64,000 bases of DNA from Anisodus tanguticus. Its lineage: Eukaryota; Streptophyta; Magnoliopsida; Solanales; Solanaceae. A program made the translations under genes and the position numbers. The stretch's first letter is position 1. Each line of letters begins with the position of its first letter. This document shows positions 1-11,470 of the stretch, one piece after another. Below the pieces are notes generated by a model that saw only the letters and a list, made by a program, of their open reading frames with translations, made no database searches and was not told where the DNA came from. The stretch covers positions 22,449,001 through 22,513,000 of the forward strand of contig CM067542.1 of assembly GCA_034509755.1 (NCBI GenBank). The letters run 5' to 3'.

Positions 1-430
1 TTAGCCACTATGAGCATGTTTCTCACCTTCTCAACAATGGTACGTTTCATCCTCTCAACTACACCATTGTGTTGTGGGGTTTCAGGAACTATCTTTTCAT
101 ATTTGATCACATGACTCGAACAGTACTCTTCAAATTCCCTTGAAGTGTACTCACATTCATTGTCAATACGGAGATGCTTTAGCTTTCGGCCCGTCTCCCT
201 TTCCACTAGAGCATGAAACTTTTGAAAAAATTAAAACACCTAATCTTTGATTTTCAAGATATAAACCCATAATTTTCGTGAAGCATCATCAATAAAAGTA
301 ACAAAATATTTGTTACCGCCCATCGATTCTACCTCCATTGGACCACAAACATCATAATATACCGACTCAAGTATATTCAATTTTCTTTTAGACGATGTAT
401 GAAATGAAACTCTATGTTGTTTTTGAAGTG
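1..430 (-). pseudogene. copia integrase core fragment
   Basis: The frame at 455-240 carries the end of the pre-integrase segment and the start of the integrase core, with the motif DVCGPMEVES and the first catalytic Asp in FVTFIDDASR. After a stop near 240 the same protein goes on to position 1 with DNECEY (second catalytic Asp) and TPQHNGVVER, in which the catalytic Glu is present. In the living family this enzyme inserts retrotransposon cDNA into the genome. The break near 240, the missing upstream protease and the fusion to gag at about 425-430 show it is a pseudogene. Family assignment is secure; the lineage within copia is not assigned. Confidence 0.85.
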
Positions 431-1005
431 ACCAGGTTGATCGTAATTGTAGCAATTTCTTGCTCTTGATTTGGATCGGCTCTTAGACTTTCCACAAGCT
501 CCAGACCTACCATAGTTGCTCGAACCCCTTTGGTAACTCCTGCATCTACTTTCTGTGATGAGAGTATATCCGTGATTTTCACGCCTCTTTCTCATTTTCT
601 TATTGAGTAGAAGAGCTGATGTGACGTCCTTCAGCTCAATGAAGTCCTTACCATGCAGGATGATTGTTTCCAAATTATCGTAAGAAGATGGCAACGAGTT
701 CAGGAGCACAATGACTTTATCTTTGTCTTCGATCTGTAATCTGAGGTTCGCTAGCTGCGTAATTAATTCATTAAGCATATTTAAGTGTGACAAAAAATTT
801 GTTTGCCAATGTTTTGGACATGTATAGATTTTCTAACTTTGTCCAAATTTCACATGTCGATGATGTTGATGACCACATCATCTGTTAAGTGCAACCTGAT
901 TGCATTAGCGCCTTTTTCTTTCATTTCTTCTCAATCCTCAAATTTCATGAATTCGGATTTTTTGGATTTATCGTCTAGTGCATTGTGTATTAACATCGGA
1001 ATAAT
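377..1005 (-). pseudogene. copia gag fragment with zinc knuckle
   Basis: The minus-strand frame 793-377 contains the UBN2/copia-gag signature (IEDKDKVIVLLNSLPSSYDN) and a CCHC-type knuckle, CYNYDQPGHFK, whose last Cys is lost at the junction with integrase. Upstream, 1000-794 still reads as gag (ANAIRLHLTDDVV) but carries a stop and a frameshift near 850. The N-terminal part of gag is absent, because the LTR block joins directly to mid-gag at about 1005. The protein would form the virus-like particle and bind RNA in an active element. Confidence 0.8.
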
Positions 1006-1010
1006 AATGT

Positions 1011-1512
1011 AGCACCAAGATACGGTAATCAACAAAAGAGCAAACATGACACCAAGATTTTAACGTGGAAAACTCAATTAAGGAAAAAACTAAGGGCCCA
1101 AGAGGAGCAAAGTAATCCACTATAATGAGTAATTTACACTAGTAGTCCGGAGTACATTATTCCGAAGATCACTACACTCTCAAAAGAAATAATCTCTACC
1201 ACAATATCGCTCACACTCTATTATTCCTTACAGATTACACTGTCTACAAATACTTCACACTGCTCTCTATGCTCTTAGATATGTTTCTCTGAGTTTGGTG
1301 TGGCAAATGAGAAGCCGATGGCTTCTATTTATAGGAGAAGTAGCCAAAATTTCAATCAATCAGAAGGATTTAACTGTTGCGAGTTATTGTGCAACTTGAC
1401 AATTTGCATTGCTGCAAATCTTGTCATACGAACCAAAACAAGATTTTTGGCCAAAACTTTTTTTAGTGTCTAGACTTCAACTTTCCTTTTCTTTAATGGG
1501 TATGGACCCATC
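1011..1512 (-). repeat. probable copia LTR with TATA box
   Basis: On the minus strand this block starts TGATGGGTCC and ends GGTGCTACA, giving the TG...CA ends of an LTR, and it lies 5' of gag. A TATA-box sequence CTATAAATAG (minus strand) lies at 1334-1325, where an LTR promoter is expected. No second LTR is in the window, so the limits are inferred from the ends and the gag junction only. Confidence 0.55.
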
Positions 1513-3305
1513 AGTTATGAAATATGTGTATCGTAATTTGATGAAACCAACAAGTTTAATCTTCCCTATTGATTTTTATTTTCAATAAATATATTAAAAA
1601 GATCATATTTTAGTATCTATTTAATCAATTTATAAAGTTATGAAATTTGTCTATCCCAATTTCAGATGATTTTTAATCATCGACACCACACTCATTTATT
1701 TTCTAGCTACTTGTTTACGTAGAATGGAAGATTTAACTTTTCAACAATGAAAGGATTGCCTGGAGATGAGTTGGAGATAATTAATTGCATTCAATAGTTG
1801 GGTATAAGGGAATTCCAAAACTACACCAACAATAACAATTTAACATAGTTCAATACTAACATTCAATAGAAAGTGTTAAAATCAAGTAACGGTTTTATTG
1901 GTACTACGAACAATTTACTGCTTGCAAGGGTGCTTCAATCAGAAACTAGCAGTACGTTTTAACATACGTACTTTTCCCTATATATTTATTTTATTTTTTC
2001 ATATATATATATATATATATCTTACATTATAGTTTTTCTTATTTATAGTATTATGAAAATTTTGTCTCATCTATCTCAATTAAATTTCATAAAGATCATA
2101 TCGTAAGTTTTCTTGTGATTGACTGCGTGAAGCACGGGTAAGTTGACTAGTGTAAGTACTAAAGCAGGGATCTGAAGATTAGTCTAGACAATTTAGATTT
2201 ATCACTGAAATAAAATGGTGCAAACAGTCAAAACAGAACACCCAGAGATTATTCATTTAATTCATGTAGACTGAATATACTTGATTGTATCTATGGATTC
2301 AATAAATCTAAGTAAATTGTATTTTTATTTTCCACTGTAGTCAATGCTTCAAAAGAAAATTTCAAGGTCGTGAATAGGTACACTACAAGTTTTACAACAA
2401 CAGTGTTCTTGTAAACGTATTTTGAAGTCTATTCTCCACATTAGTTCTAATAAACTTTTTTAGTAGTAAATCATCCAAATTAATTTATAGATGGCTAATA
2501 ATTACTGCACTGCCTCATGTAAGACCGAACTCAAACAAAACAAGCTAAAGTTATGGTTACTGGAAATGAAAGAAGGAACAAGATTAATTTATTTGGCTGG
2601 ATAAGGAAATGATATATCAATTACTATGGCCATTTAGAATTCTAAATCATGTAATCCACAAGTATGTACAAAGTAATAAAGATGCTAGACTAAACTTAAA
2701 TAGCTAATGAACTTCTCCAATTTTGTTGGTTGTTAAGTTGTATACAATCAAGCTTAAACTGAACACTTATGTTGATGAAAATCAAAAGGTCAGAGCAGCA
2801 ATAAACTTTAAAATGAAGGACAATCCCATTATCAACATAAGAAACTGAACATTAATTCTAAGTTGGTTAATTAATCCCCTTATCAACAACCTAAAACTAA
2901 CTGAACCAAACATTATTAAAAAAAACAGTATGAACGTATAACTCCGAAACAAATATTTTGTTATTCCATCTTAACAAAGTGCAAATACGAAAGAAAATCA
3001 AAATTGAAACTTACTAGAATTATCCACTAAGCATTTTGGATTCACAGAAGCAAAATGATCTAATTTCCAATTATTGTCACCCAAAACAGGACTCAAACAA
3101 ACATTTCCCTTTTATTTTGAATTAGCTTGAAGAACAGAACATGAAAAGGGAGAAAGCGCACCTATTTTGGCACTTTGAGAGTCGTTGGAGGCTTCGAACT
3201 TTCACCGTTGATACACGAACAATTCGTCCGAATCAAAGAAGAAGCGGTAAAAGAGAGGATGAGACTTACCCAAATTTTGGTCGAATTTGTACTCGGATAG
3301 TACCA
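1513..3305. other. AT-rich intergenic stretch, no gene seen
   Basis: No coding frame with recognisable similarity occurs here. A short (AT)n tract lies at about 2001-2020. The 60-codon frame at 3141-3323 has no recognisable domain and looks fortuitous. On the minus strand, 3320-3120 has a splice-donor-like GGTAAGTCTC and could be a decayed exon, but I cannot support that. Confidence 0.6.
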
Positions 3306-3465
3306 GGCGAATTCAAAATTTAAACTCTAGAATCCAATCTTAAAATTCTTATTTTTAAAGTTATGAATTCATATATACTATTTATTATAATTTTAATAAT
3401 TTTTTATACGTAAATTTGTGTTTTATGTGGAAAGTTATGCATTCAACTGAACCCTACCCCATCTT
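3306..3465. repeat. candidate short dispersed repeat
   Basis: The block alternates phrases such as GAATTCAAAATTTAAA, AAGTTATGAATTCATATA and AAGTTATGCATTCAACTGAA. This matches my memory of a short dispersed non-coding repeat common in Solanaceae. No second copy is present in the window, so this rests on recognition only. Confidence 0.3.
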
Positions 3466-4411
3466 ACAAGGCTACATACCTCTGGATAGTACATCCCACA
3501 TGGTTCGAGGGCCGCAGAAACAGAGATGGAGGAATTAAAGGATAAATGGGCCGGGTTATGTTGGGGTTATTGAGCTGTGCGGATATGGGTCCGAAAAAGA
3601 GCTAAAACAAAGTGCTGAATAATATGACCAAGTTGATTTAAAATGTTACACTTTTTATATTATTTCAATTGGTACCAAACATTAACCATATAACCAAAAT
3701 AAGATCAATTGCTTTTGAAATCAAACCACTCTTACAATTCCATAAATAAAATGGAGACGAGTTAATTATCTAATTAATTAACTGAGCTTCTCGACTTTGA
3801 CATAGTAAAATTATTATTTGCAAATAAAGATATAATAATTAAATCGTGAACAACTTTAAACATACAATTTTAAAACACATACACGATTAAACACTTCTTT
3901 TTGGGATAATATAATTTTCAAATTGGTGAACACATTTTGTAATTAAGAAAATATATGAAAATACACATATAATATATATTAGGATATTTTGTTAAATGAA
4001 ATGACAAAATAACACCGAAACTAATTAGGAAAGTATTTTTGTTCGCAAACAAATATTTTACTTTATTTAAAATTCAAAAAGCTTGACTATTTAATTAGAC
4101 ATGTGAAGGATCAAATTGGGTGTCTAACAGAGATGATGAGCAGAAATTCCTTTTTTCCCCTCTCTTTCAAAAGTGTAGCAAATCTCATTTCCGTAATTGT
4201 CTGTTTACTTTTTAATGCACATTCATGACTAAAATCTTTAACAAAACAAGGCAACCCCCGAAGGATAAGAGTCAAATTGGATGTTGATTACGATCACCCC
4301 CAAGTTGATATATAGAGAACAAATTTTCATGTAATTGAAGTACACAAAGAGTGATAAAAATAAGAAATTGATATAATGCCAAATAGGCATAATTGAAGTA
4401 CGTACTTGCAA
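3466..4411. other. AT-rich intergenic stretch, no gene seen
   Basis: There are no supported coding frames, RNA genes or structured repeats. It ends at the TSD region of the copia element that begins at 4417. Confidence 0.6.
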
Positions 4412-4416
4412 TTTTT

Positions 4417-4676
4417 TGTTGCAGTGGGATCTACGGTTAATCATGTAACTAATTTAATGAGTAGTTAGTTAGATTAGTTAGTGAAGTAGTTAGTTGTTAA
4501 TCTTGCAATTAGTATAGGTCGGTTGTGACTAATCTAGTTAGACTAGTATAAATATCTTAGCTAGGAGGCAGTTATCATTTTTCTTATCTCTGTACAGAAT
4601 TCTCTTCTTCATCAATGGAACAGTGTTCCTCATTTCCTCTCTATTCTGCTTAGCTGCTTCTATCAGTTTCTCAACA
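4417..4676 (+). repeat. 5' LTR of copia element B, with TATA box
   Basis: It begins TGTTGCAGTG and ends TTTCTCAACA, and matches 13512-13776 over its length. TATAAATA at 4547-4554 is the likely U3 promoter box and is kept in the 3' copy at 13645-13652. Confidence 0.93.
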
Positions 4677-4690
4677 TGGTATCAGAACGC
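4677..4690 (+). other. primer-binding site of copia element B
   Basis: TGGTATCAGAACGC directly follows the LTR. The TGGTATCAGA core is complementary to the 3' end of plant initiator tRNA-Met, the usual copia primer. Confidence 0.9.
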
Positions 4691-4804
4691 GAGGTTACGG
4701 AAGGGTGGGCTATTGATAAAGAATAGATGGAAAACCACAATGCTAGCAGATGGCGGGACTCCGCTTTTCTTTTCATTAATGAAACCCGCAAGATCATTTT
4801 GTTG

Positions 4805-5076
4805 ATTGAAAGAGAATAAGCGCTATTTGTATTTTACTTTTTATTGGTGTTGTTAGGAAATCTGCACAAATAGGATTGCATACTTGGTCACCTGATGCTA
4901 TAGAGGGTCCCACTCCAGTATTCGATTTGATTCATGCAGCTACTATGGTAACATCTGGCGTTTTCATGATAGCAAGGTGCTCCCCTTTATTTGAATACCC
5001 ACCTACGGCTTTGATTGTTATTACTTTTGCAGGAGATATGACGTCATTCCTTGCGGCAACCACTGGAATATTACAG
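4805..5076 (+). pseudogene. nad5: mitochondrial nad5 fragment inside copia leader
   Basis: Translation of 4876-5079 gives IGLHTWSPDAIEGPTPV, ATMVTSGVFMIARCSPLFE and TALIVITFAG, which is the central transmembrane region of plant mitochondrial NADH dehydrogenase subunit 5 (complex I). Similarity extends upstream to about 4805 (CILLFIG in frame) and stops abruptly at TTACAG (5076), where a TGA follows instead of the expected continuation. The fragment covers roughly 90 of about 670 residues and cannot function. It lies between the primer-binding site and gag on the sense strand. The Ser codon TCA at 4888-4890 stands where I recall Leu in the protein, which could be an unedited mitochondrial site. 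Identification is strong; whether the retrotransposon captured it or it landed later is open. Confidence 0.88.
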
Positions 5077-5417
5077 TGAATATATTGAAGAGAATTTACA
5101 GAGAATTGTGATAAGTTCTTTAATTTCTAACTGTTTCTACTTGAATTTAGGGTTGAGACTTAGATCGAGTGAAAATCATTAATAATTTTGTTGAATTTGT
5201 GAATTGTGTGATCGATTACTTAGATCTATAGTGAATTTGTTAATCTCGATTGATTGATTACAAATTTGTTTGTGTTGATGAGTAGTTGTTGAAGATAGAA
5301 CTGCTAAAGAGTTAGTTGTGTCTAGTTACTGTTGTATTGGAGAAGTGTGGTTTGAGTGATTGAATACTTGAGATTAGCTATATTTTTTCATAAAATCTTA
5401 AGAATATATAGTCTAAG

Positions 5418-6451
5418 ATGGTTACATCAGGAGAAACTAACAATACAAGTACCAGTGGAGGTGAAATTACTCAAGATGAGCAAGTTAATCATAATCACAC
5501 CTTGTATATTCATCCCTCAGATACACAAGGTGTTGTTCTCATTTCAACTAAGCTGATAGGTTTCGAGAACTATTCACTTTGGAGCAAGTCAATGCGCATT
5601 GTGTTGCTTGGCAAGAACAAGCTAGGTTTTCTATTAACAACTTATAAGAATGAGATGTATCCTGTTGATTTACACAACTTATGTGAAAGGTGTAATGCTA
5701 TAGTGCTAGCCTAGACCATGGATACAGTGTCAAAACATTTAGTAAGCACTGTCATCTAGGGTACTGATGCTCACAGAGTCTGGAAAGATCTAAGAGAGAT
5801 TCGATAAAGTTAATGCATCTAGATTTTTCTATTTGCATCAGGAGATAACAACACCTACTTAAGGAACTGGTTCTGTATCAGTGTATTTCTCCAGACTGAG
5901 AGAGCTTTGGGATGAATCTGAGGCTTTAATGCCTTTTCCATCATGTGTTTTTCCAAAATCTAAGGAATATGCCGAGCATTTCCAGTTGCAAAAGCTATGG
6001 CAGTTTCTGCGTAGATTAAGTGAGTCTTATTCTAATGTGAAAAGTTTGGTCGTAATAACCTCACCTTTGCCCAATCTCAATCAAGCATATGCCATGATCA
6101 TTAATGTTGAAAGTCAAAGAATCAATGGAAGTACATCTTATTCATCAGTGACATCTAATGGAACCTCAGACTCCACAGCTCTCACGAGTCACAAATGACA
6201 CAATAATCAAGCAGGCTCTAGCAGTGAATATAATAATTAGTATCAAGCTGGTTCTAACAGTGGTTTCAAATCTAAGGGGAATCCCTATGAGCAAAGAAGT
6301 AACTATGGAAGGTCAGAACTCTATTGTGATTTCTATCACCGGAAGGGACACACTAGAGAGAATTGTTACAAGCTTCATGGTTATCCATCTAATAAGCATA
6401 CGAAGAGAGGTGGAATGTCAAACAATCATACTGGTCATGCCAATAATGTGA
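5418..6451 (+). pseudogene. copia gag (element B), broken
   Basis: The frame opens at 5418 with an acidic N-terminus and then the copia gag N-terminal motif FENYSLWSKSMRIVLLGKNK. It breaks at 5712 and resumes through 5881-6198 (VYFSRLRELWDE, typical of retrotransposon gag). It shifts frame before a zinc-knuckle remnant DFYHRKGHTRENCYKLHGYP near 6330-6390, in which the second Cys of CX2C has become Tyr. There are multiple in-frame stops between 5712 and 5870. Confidence 0.85.
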
Positions 6452-6572
6452 TTACTGCTAGCACTCACTCTACAAATCATGTGATGCCTACTCCTTCTCC
6501 TGCTTCATCACCTGCTACATCAGGATCCTCAACTCTATTTTTCATTCCTGATGAGTACAGTCAAATTTTGTA

Positions 6573-7647
6573 TTGCTTAGTAAAGGTAAGGGACCACAAG
6601 TCACTGCAACTACTTCTAACTCTGATATTTCAGGTATTGTCACTGCTTTTATGTCAAATATGGCTAATAGCAGTTGGATTATTGACACATGTGCTTATAA
6701 TAATATGGTTCACTGTTTGAATCTATTGAAGCAATACACAAAACTGAAAGAAGAAAATAGGATTAAGGCTAATCTTCCCATAAGTGGTCAAGTTCCTATT
6801 TCTCATATTGGGAATGCCATAATTTTCAAGGATAGATCTATTCATCATGTTCTATATGTCCCTGAGTTCAAATACAATTTTCTCTTAGTTTCAGAACTGA
6901 CCAAGGCCTTGCAATGTGTTGTGCTATTTTTTCCAGACTTTTGTGTCTTTCAGGACCTATATAATGAAAAGGTCCTAGGGATTGGTAGAGAGAAGCTTGG
7001 TTTATACTTATTGAAGGCTGACAACACCGGTTTCGGTATGAAGAATGGCACATCATTACCAGTATCTTATTTTCCTCCTGTAAATAGAGAGAATAAGGGG
7101 AATAATAAATATGCAGCTGAGAGCACTATCACATCTATATCAAGCAGTTCATGTTTAGTTACTAGTTTGTGACATAGAAGATTAGGTCATACACTTTTGA
7201 GAGTTCTAAGGAATATAGATTGCTTACATAATGTGAAGGTAGATGATCATCATTGTACTGTTTGTCCTCTTGCAAAGCAATCCAGATTGTATTTTCCATT
7301 AAGCACTACATCTTCTACTTGTGTATTTTTTGTAATGCATACTGGTATATGGGTTCCTTATAGGGTCCCCACACACAATGGTAAAAGGTTCTTTATGACT
7401 CTAGTAGATGATTTCTCTAGATACACTTGGATTTTTCTAATGACTAGTAAAGCTGATTCTGTGATTGTTTTGAAAGATTTCCTTCTCATGATCAAAACTC
7501 AATTCAACACCACTATAAAATGCTTTAGGACATATAATAGCACTGAGTTTTTCAACTCTCAAGTCTATTAATTGTTTAAAGATCATGGTATTCTTCATCA
7601 GAGTTCTTATATTTATACTCCTCAACAAAATGGAGTAGTTGAAAAGA

Positions 7648-7708
<61 letters not shown>

Positions 7709-7987
7709 TAGACATGGAAAGAGCTCTTAGGTTTCAAGGACATGCTTCTTTAAGATTTTTGAGGGAGTGTGTTGATACTGTTGTTTACTTACTAAATAGA
7801 CTACCATATGTGTTGCTCAAATGTCAGTCTCTTTTTGTCAAGTTGTTTCAACATCCTTCTTCCTTATAATATTTGAGAGTGTTTGGCTCCTTGTGCTATG
7901 CCACTGATGTAAAGAGATCTGATAAGTTTGCTCCTAGAGCATATCCTGTTGTACACTTAGGCTACTCTACTTCACAAAAAGGCTATG
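6573..7987 (+). pseudogene. copia protease, pre-integrase and integrase (element B), 5' part of pol
   Basis: The protease active site is recognisable as WIIDTCAYNNMV at about 6676-6710, with the catalytic DTG changed to DTC. The pre-integrase segment follows (HRRLGH near 7172-7190, after a stop, and HHCTVCPLAKQSRL). The integrase core includes FMTLVDDFSRYTW (first Asp, about 7394-7432) and the YTPQQNGVVEK motif near 7614-7644. The second catalytic Asp region reads TYNSTEF rather than SDNGTEF. An (AT)28 tract interrupts the core directly after VVEKRH. Reading resumes through the conserved integrase tail (LRVFGSLCYA, then HLGYSTSQKGYVLF), which stops at the hAT insertion and continues at 11583. 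Confidence 0.88.
7651..7706 (+). repeat. (AT)28 microsatellite within integrase coding sequence
   Basis: An uninterrupted run of 28 AT dinucleotides lies between codons for the integrase motif VVEKRH and ILDMERALRF. It replaces a short stretch that in the family encodes the rest of an RHIL-type motif. It probably grew from a CATAGACATATT-like seed after the element died. Confidence 0.97.
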
Positions 7988-8551
7988 TCTTATTTAAGGC
8001 TGTCTAAGGGGCCAGGTTCGGGCCGAGTCCCGGCAAGACGGGACCTAGCGGGGCTAGGCATAGGGTTAGAACCGCTCCTCCGGTGGGACCGGCGGGCCGG
8101 GAATGGCGGGACAGGCCACTGTCCCATCCCATCCCACATCCCGCCGAAAAAGGGGACCAGTGTTGGCGGGGCGGGGTCGGGTTGCGTCCGGGATTCTATT
8201 ATTTTTTTTAGACACTTAATTTCAAAAAAGCTGTGAACATAAACACTTAAATAATTGAACAAGATAGTGTAATAAAAATATCTCATGGTTGTTTTTGTGC
8301 CTCTTATATTATTTAATAGAAATATGATTTTTTTGTAATACAATTTCAAAATTACAACTTTGTAGTATGGTTCAAAAGTTGCAAATCACATAGTAAAATT
8401 GCAATTAAAAAAATTACACAGTTAAGAACACCTTTTCTAATGTCTTGTGGTTCTTCGGTTGGAATTGAAAGTTGTTGGTCAAATTGGTCGACGTCGCTTC
8501 CAGTTCCTTCGGCAAGATTTCGTTGTATTTGTCACACCTTCTACGCTTCCC

Positions 8552-10832
8552 TCATATCCAATCTCTGAATAGAACTGTAATCTCCAAGCTGTCTCCCGCT
8601 AATGAGTGTTTGTGCTCTCCTATTTGAAATCTTCCAGCAGAAAAAGCGATTTCAGACACTGTTGATGACACTTGAATGTTCAACACATCTCGGGCCATCT
8701 TTGCTAGTATAGGAAATGTCTTCTCATTTTTCCTCCAGTATGTAAGCAAGTCTTCACGTCCTTCTTCATTGAGAACTGCTTGGTACTGTATAACACCCTG
8801 CAATATAAAAATATCAAACTCGCTAACTTGATTAGCAGTGGAACCACTAAACATTCTATTTCTATGGCTTTCAGTACTAGCTGCAGAAACAACATGTCTT
8901 TTATAAGATTGTATTGAAGAAGAAGAAAATGGTATAGACGCTGGTTGGTTGCTAGCACTTTCTTGTCGGTAATGCATATATACTTTTTTGCATTCATCGT
9001 ATATGCTAGACAAAACTTCTTCTTTAGTTGGTTCCTTAGGTGGTTGTTCATTTGGATTGTTTGGAGTTGGAGGTGGAAGTACTGCTATACAATCATAAAT
9101 CATTTCAATAAGTGCTTTACAACCGTCTATTTTAATAGTCGAATTTAATACAACACCAATAATATAAATAGTGGGAATATGAAGAAAAATAAATTTAAAA
9201 TTTGATAAACATTTTTTTAATAGGTGCCTTATAAGATGGTTTTTTCATATATTCACTAAGTACAAAAAATAATAGAGCTATATAAAAAATAACATAGTTG
9301 AAATAGTAGGATAATATATACTAGAAAATTCTTTAGTTGCTTGAAAAAATTTCTCTAAAAATCCAATAAGTTCTAAAAAAAATTCCCAATGATTATCTAC
9401 AAGCATATCAGTTGGATTTCGATTATGGGCGTTAAAAATAAAGTTATAGGTCTTCTATAATCGTAAGCAACAAGTAGTTGTTCATATAGAGAATTCCACC
9501 TAGTCGCTACTTCTTCAGGAATTTTTCTAAAACGTAATCCATAATCATGACAAATTTTTTTATATTCTTTTTTTCTTTGTATTTTATTACTTCTAAAAAT
9601 AAAGTTTATAGAAAATTGTACTTTATTATGAATGTCTTTAAAAAGTGATAGACCATCCTTTACAACTAAGTTATAAATATGACACACACATTTTATATGA
9701 AAATGATTAGAAAATATGGAGTTAATAGATCTTTTAAAAGTCTCACAGCATAATTATTAGAAGAAGCATTATCTAACTTAACAATCATAATTTTGTCAGT
9801 TATACCATAATAATCGCAAACTTTGTGAATAGTTTGTGCAATAAAAGTTTCAGTGTACCTATTATCAATATATCTATATGCTAAAATATGTTTTTGCATA
9901 GACCAATTATGATCTATCCAATGACATATTGCATTTAAATAATCATTGTCCTTAGTACTACGACATATATCAGAAGTGATAGATACTTTGCCAGAAAAAT
10001 GAAATAATGCATAACGTAAATATTATTGATATTCATGTGCAAATTTAAAAACGTCTCTCCTAACAATTGATCTAGGAAAATCGTTAAAAACATGATTATA
10101 CATAGCTCTTACGTAATGAATAAAACCAGGAGATGAAAGAAATAAAAAAGGCAAACCCTCCACTGCAACTAATTTTGCCATATTTTCCCTATATTTATTT
10201 TTATCATATTTAGGACAAAAAAAATTTCCCGTCATCAGGTTAATTTGACCTTGTACTTGGTCCTGGACACTATGTGAACTTTGTCCCGACTCAGAGTACA
10301 TTGACGCACCCGACTTTGTAGCCTCGTATTCATCCCACCTAGTTTCGTGAAAGCCTTGTTGATGTCTCAATAAACCTCTCGTCCACCCTGACCTTTTCTG
10401 ATTTTAAATTTATAAACATTTTTACAAAATTTACATCTAACTACTTGATTCTCTTGGTCCCTATCAAAAAAATCTCATGCAGCTGATTTTAATATTCGTT
10501 GTGCGGGGCCTTGACTCATACTAGGGGGAATAAGAGGCGTTTCAATTTCAGTTTGAGGCTGAGACTGAGTCTGAGGTTGAGATTGTTGAGGTGCACTAGT
10601 GGGTGTGTCATCTAGATTATCGTCTAAATTAAAGTCTGGTTCAGTTGTAGAATATATCTCATCATCTAATGATATATCATTAAAAAAAATCAGTTTCATC
10701 TATATGAGTGTAATCAATCAAATCATCCTGACTAGGAATATGATGACTAGAAGAAGTACCCCTGCCCTTGTTACTTCTACTAGAAGAAGCACCGTTACCC
10801 TTACCCTTAATCATACGTCTAATTCCTTCCAT
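8552..10832 (-). pseudogene. hAT transposase, multiply broken
   Basis: The likely start is the ATG at 10832-10830 (MEGIRRMIKGKGN). A frameshift at a homopolymer near 10690 leads into an acidic, Gln-rich region, then a BED zinc finger (VRCKFCKN near 10440 and LLRHQQGFH near 10360). The RNase H-like catalytic core shows SITSDICRS (first Asp, about 9980) and VKLDNASSNNYA (second Asp, about 9780), then VATRWNSLYEQL (about 9500). The C-terminal dimerisation region is well kept in the 183-codon frame 9103-8552 (LLTYWRKNE, SSTVSEIAFSAG). Stops and shifts separate five frames. It resembles the plant Ac/RICESLEEPER-type hAT-BED group. An AT-rich interval at about 9110-9400 may include an intron or decayed sequence. 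Confidence 0.9.
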
Positions 10833-11273
10833 TTTAATTACGTAAATAAATAATTAAGGATAATTAAATTAAGTACGATCATTAAAATAAAGTAACAATA
10901 ATAATTTAAAGAAGGAATGAATGTTCCAAATGCCGACGTGTAATCAAGGTTGAAAATTAAAACTTTGTTCGATGGATGATCCTCAAGCTAGTTGCCAACT
11001 TCAGTCCCAATTTTCGATCTTTGCTACAATTATACAAATGAGCAAATAAAAGCATGCAATGTAGACTTGTAGAGAGATAGATTGAGAGATTAGATATATT
11101 GTAGGAAGATTTGTGAGATAAAATTAAGAAAAAATGAGGTTTTATAGTTGGAAAATTGGGTTAAAGTGTAAATATACTAACTTAGGGGTTAAAAATAAAT
11201 ATTAAGGGGGTAGGGGGTTTATGGGGTGGGGGCCAAAAATGGTCGTTGGAACCGTTGCACAACGACCAAAATC

Positions 11274-11470
11274 TAAATTTGGCCGTTGTTGCAACGGTTA
11301 CTTTTGCAAAGGGGAGGGGGGAATCGAGACAGGGTCGGGGCGGGTCTGGGGCAGGTCGAAGAGGGACGGGCCTAAATTTGGCCGTTGTTGCAACGGTTAC
11401 TTTTGCAAAGGGGAGGGGGAATCGAGACAGGGTCGGGGCGGGTCTGGGGCAGGTCGAAGAGGGACGGGCC
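11274..11470. repeat. about 99-bp tandem duplication in hAT subterminal region
   Basis: Two nearly identical units of 99 and 98 bp begin with TAAATTTGGCCGTTGTTGCA at 11274 and 11373. They differ by one G in a G run. The unit is GC-rich and is not coding; frames through it are fortuitous. Confidence 0.95.

Larger units (their letters stand above)
1..1512 (-). mobile_element. Ty1/copia element remnant, internally deleted and cut by the window edge
   Basis: Reading the minus strand, an LTR-like block (1512 to 1011) is followed by a partial gag (about 1005 to 377) and then by integrase sequence running off the window at position 1. The order LTR, gag, integrase is that of Ty1/copia, but the primer-binding site, gag N-terminus, protease and most of the pre-integrase segment are missing. 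This indicates at least two internal deletions. Stops and a frameshift show it is dead. The rest of the element lies outside the window, so no TSD can be tested. Confidence 0.8.

Noticed and set aside
4876..5079. A 67-codon frame as an independent gene
   Set aside because: It is an internal piece of nad5 without its own start or end and sits in a retrotransposon leader.
7985..8349. Frames of 83 and 119 codons on both strands
   Set aside because: They arise from the GC-rich hAT terminal region and have no domain or conservation.
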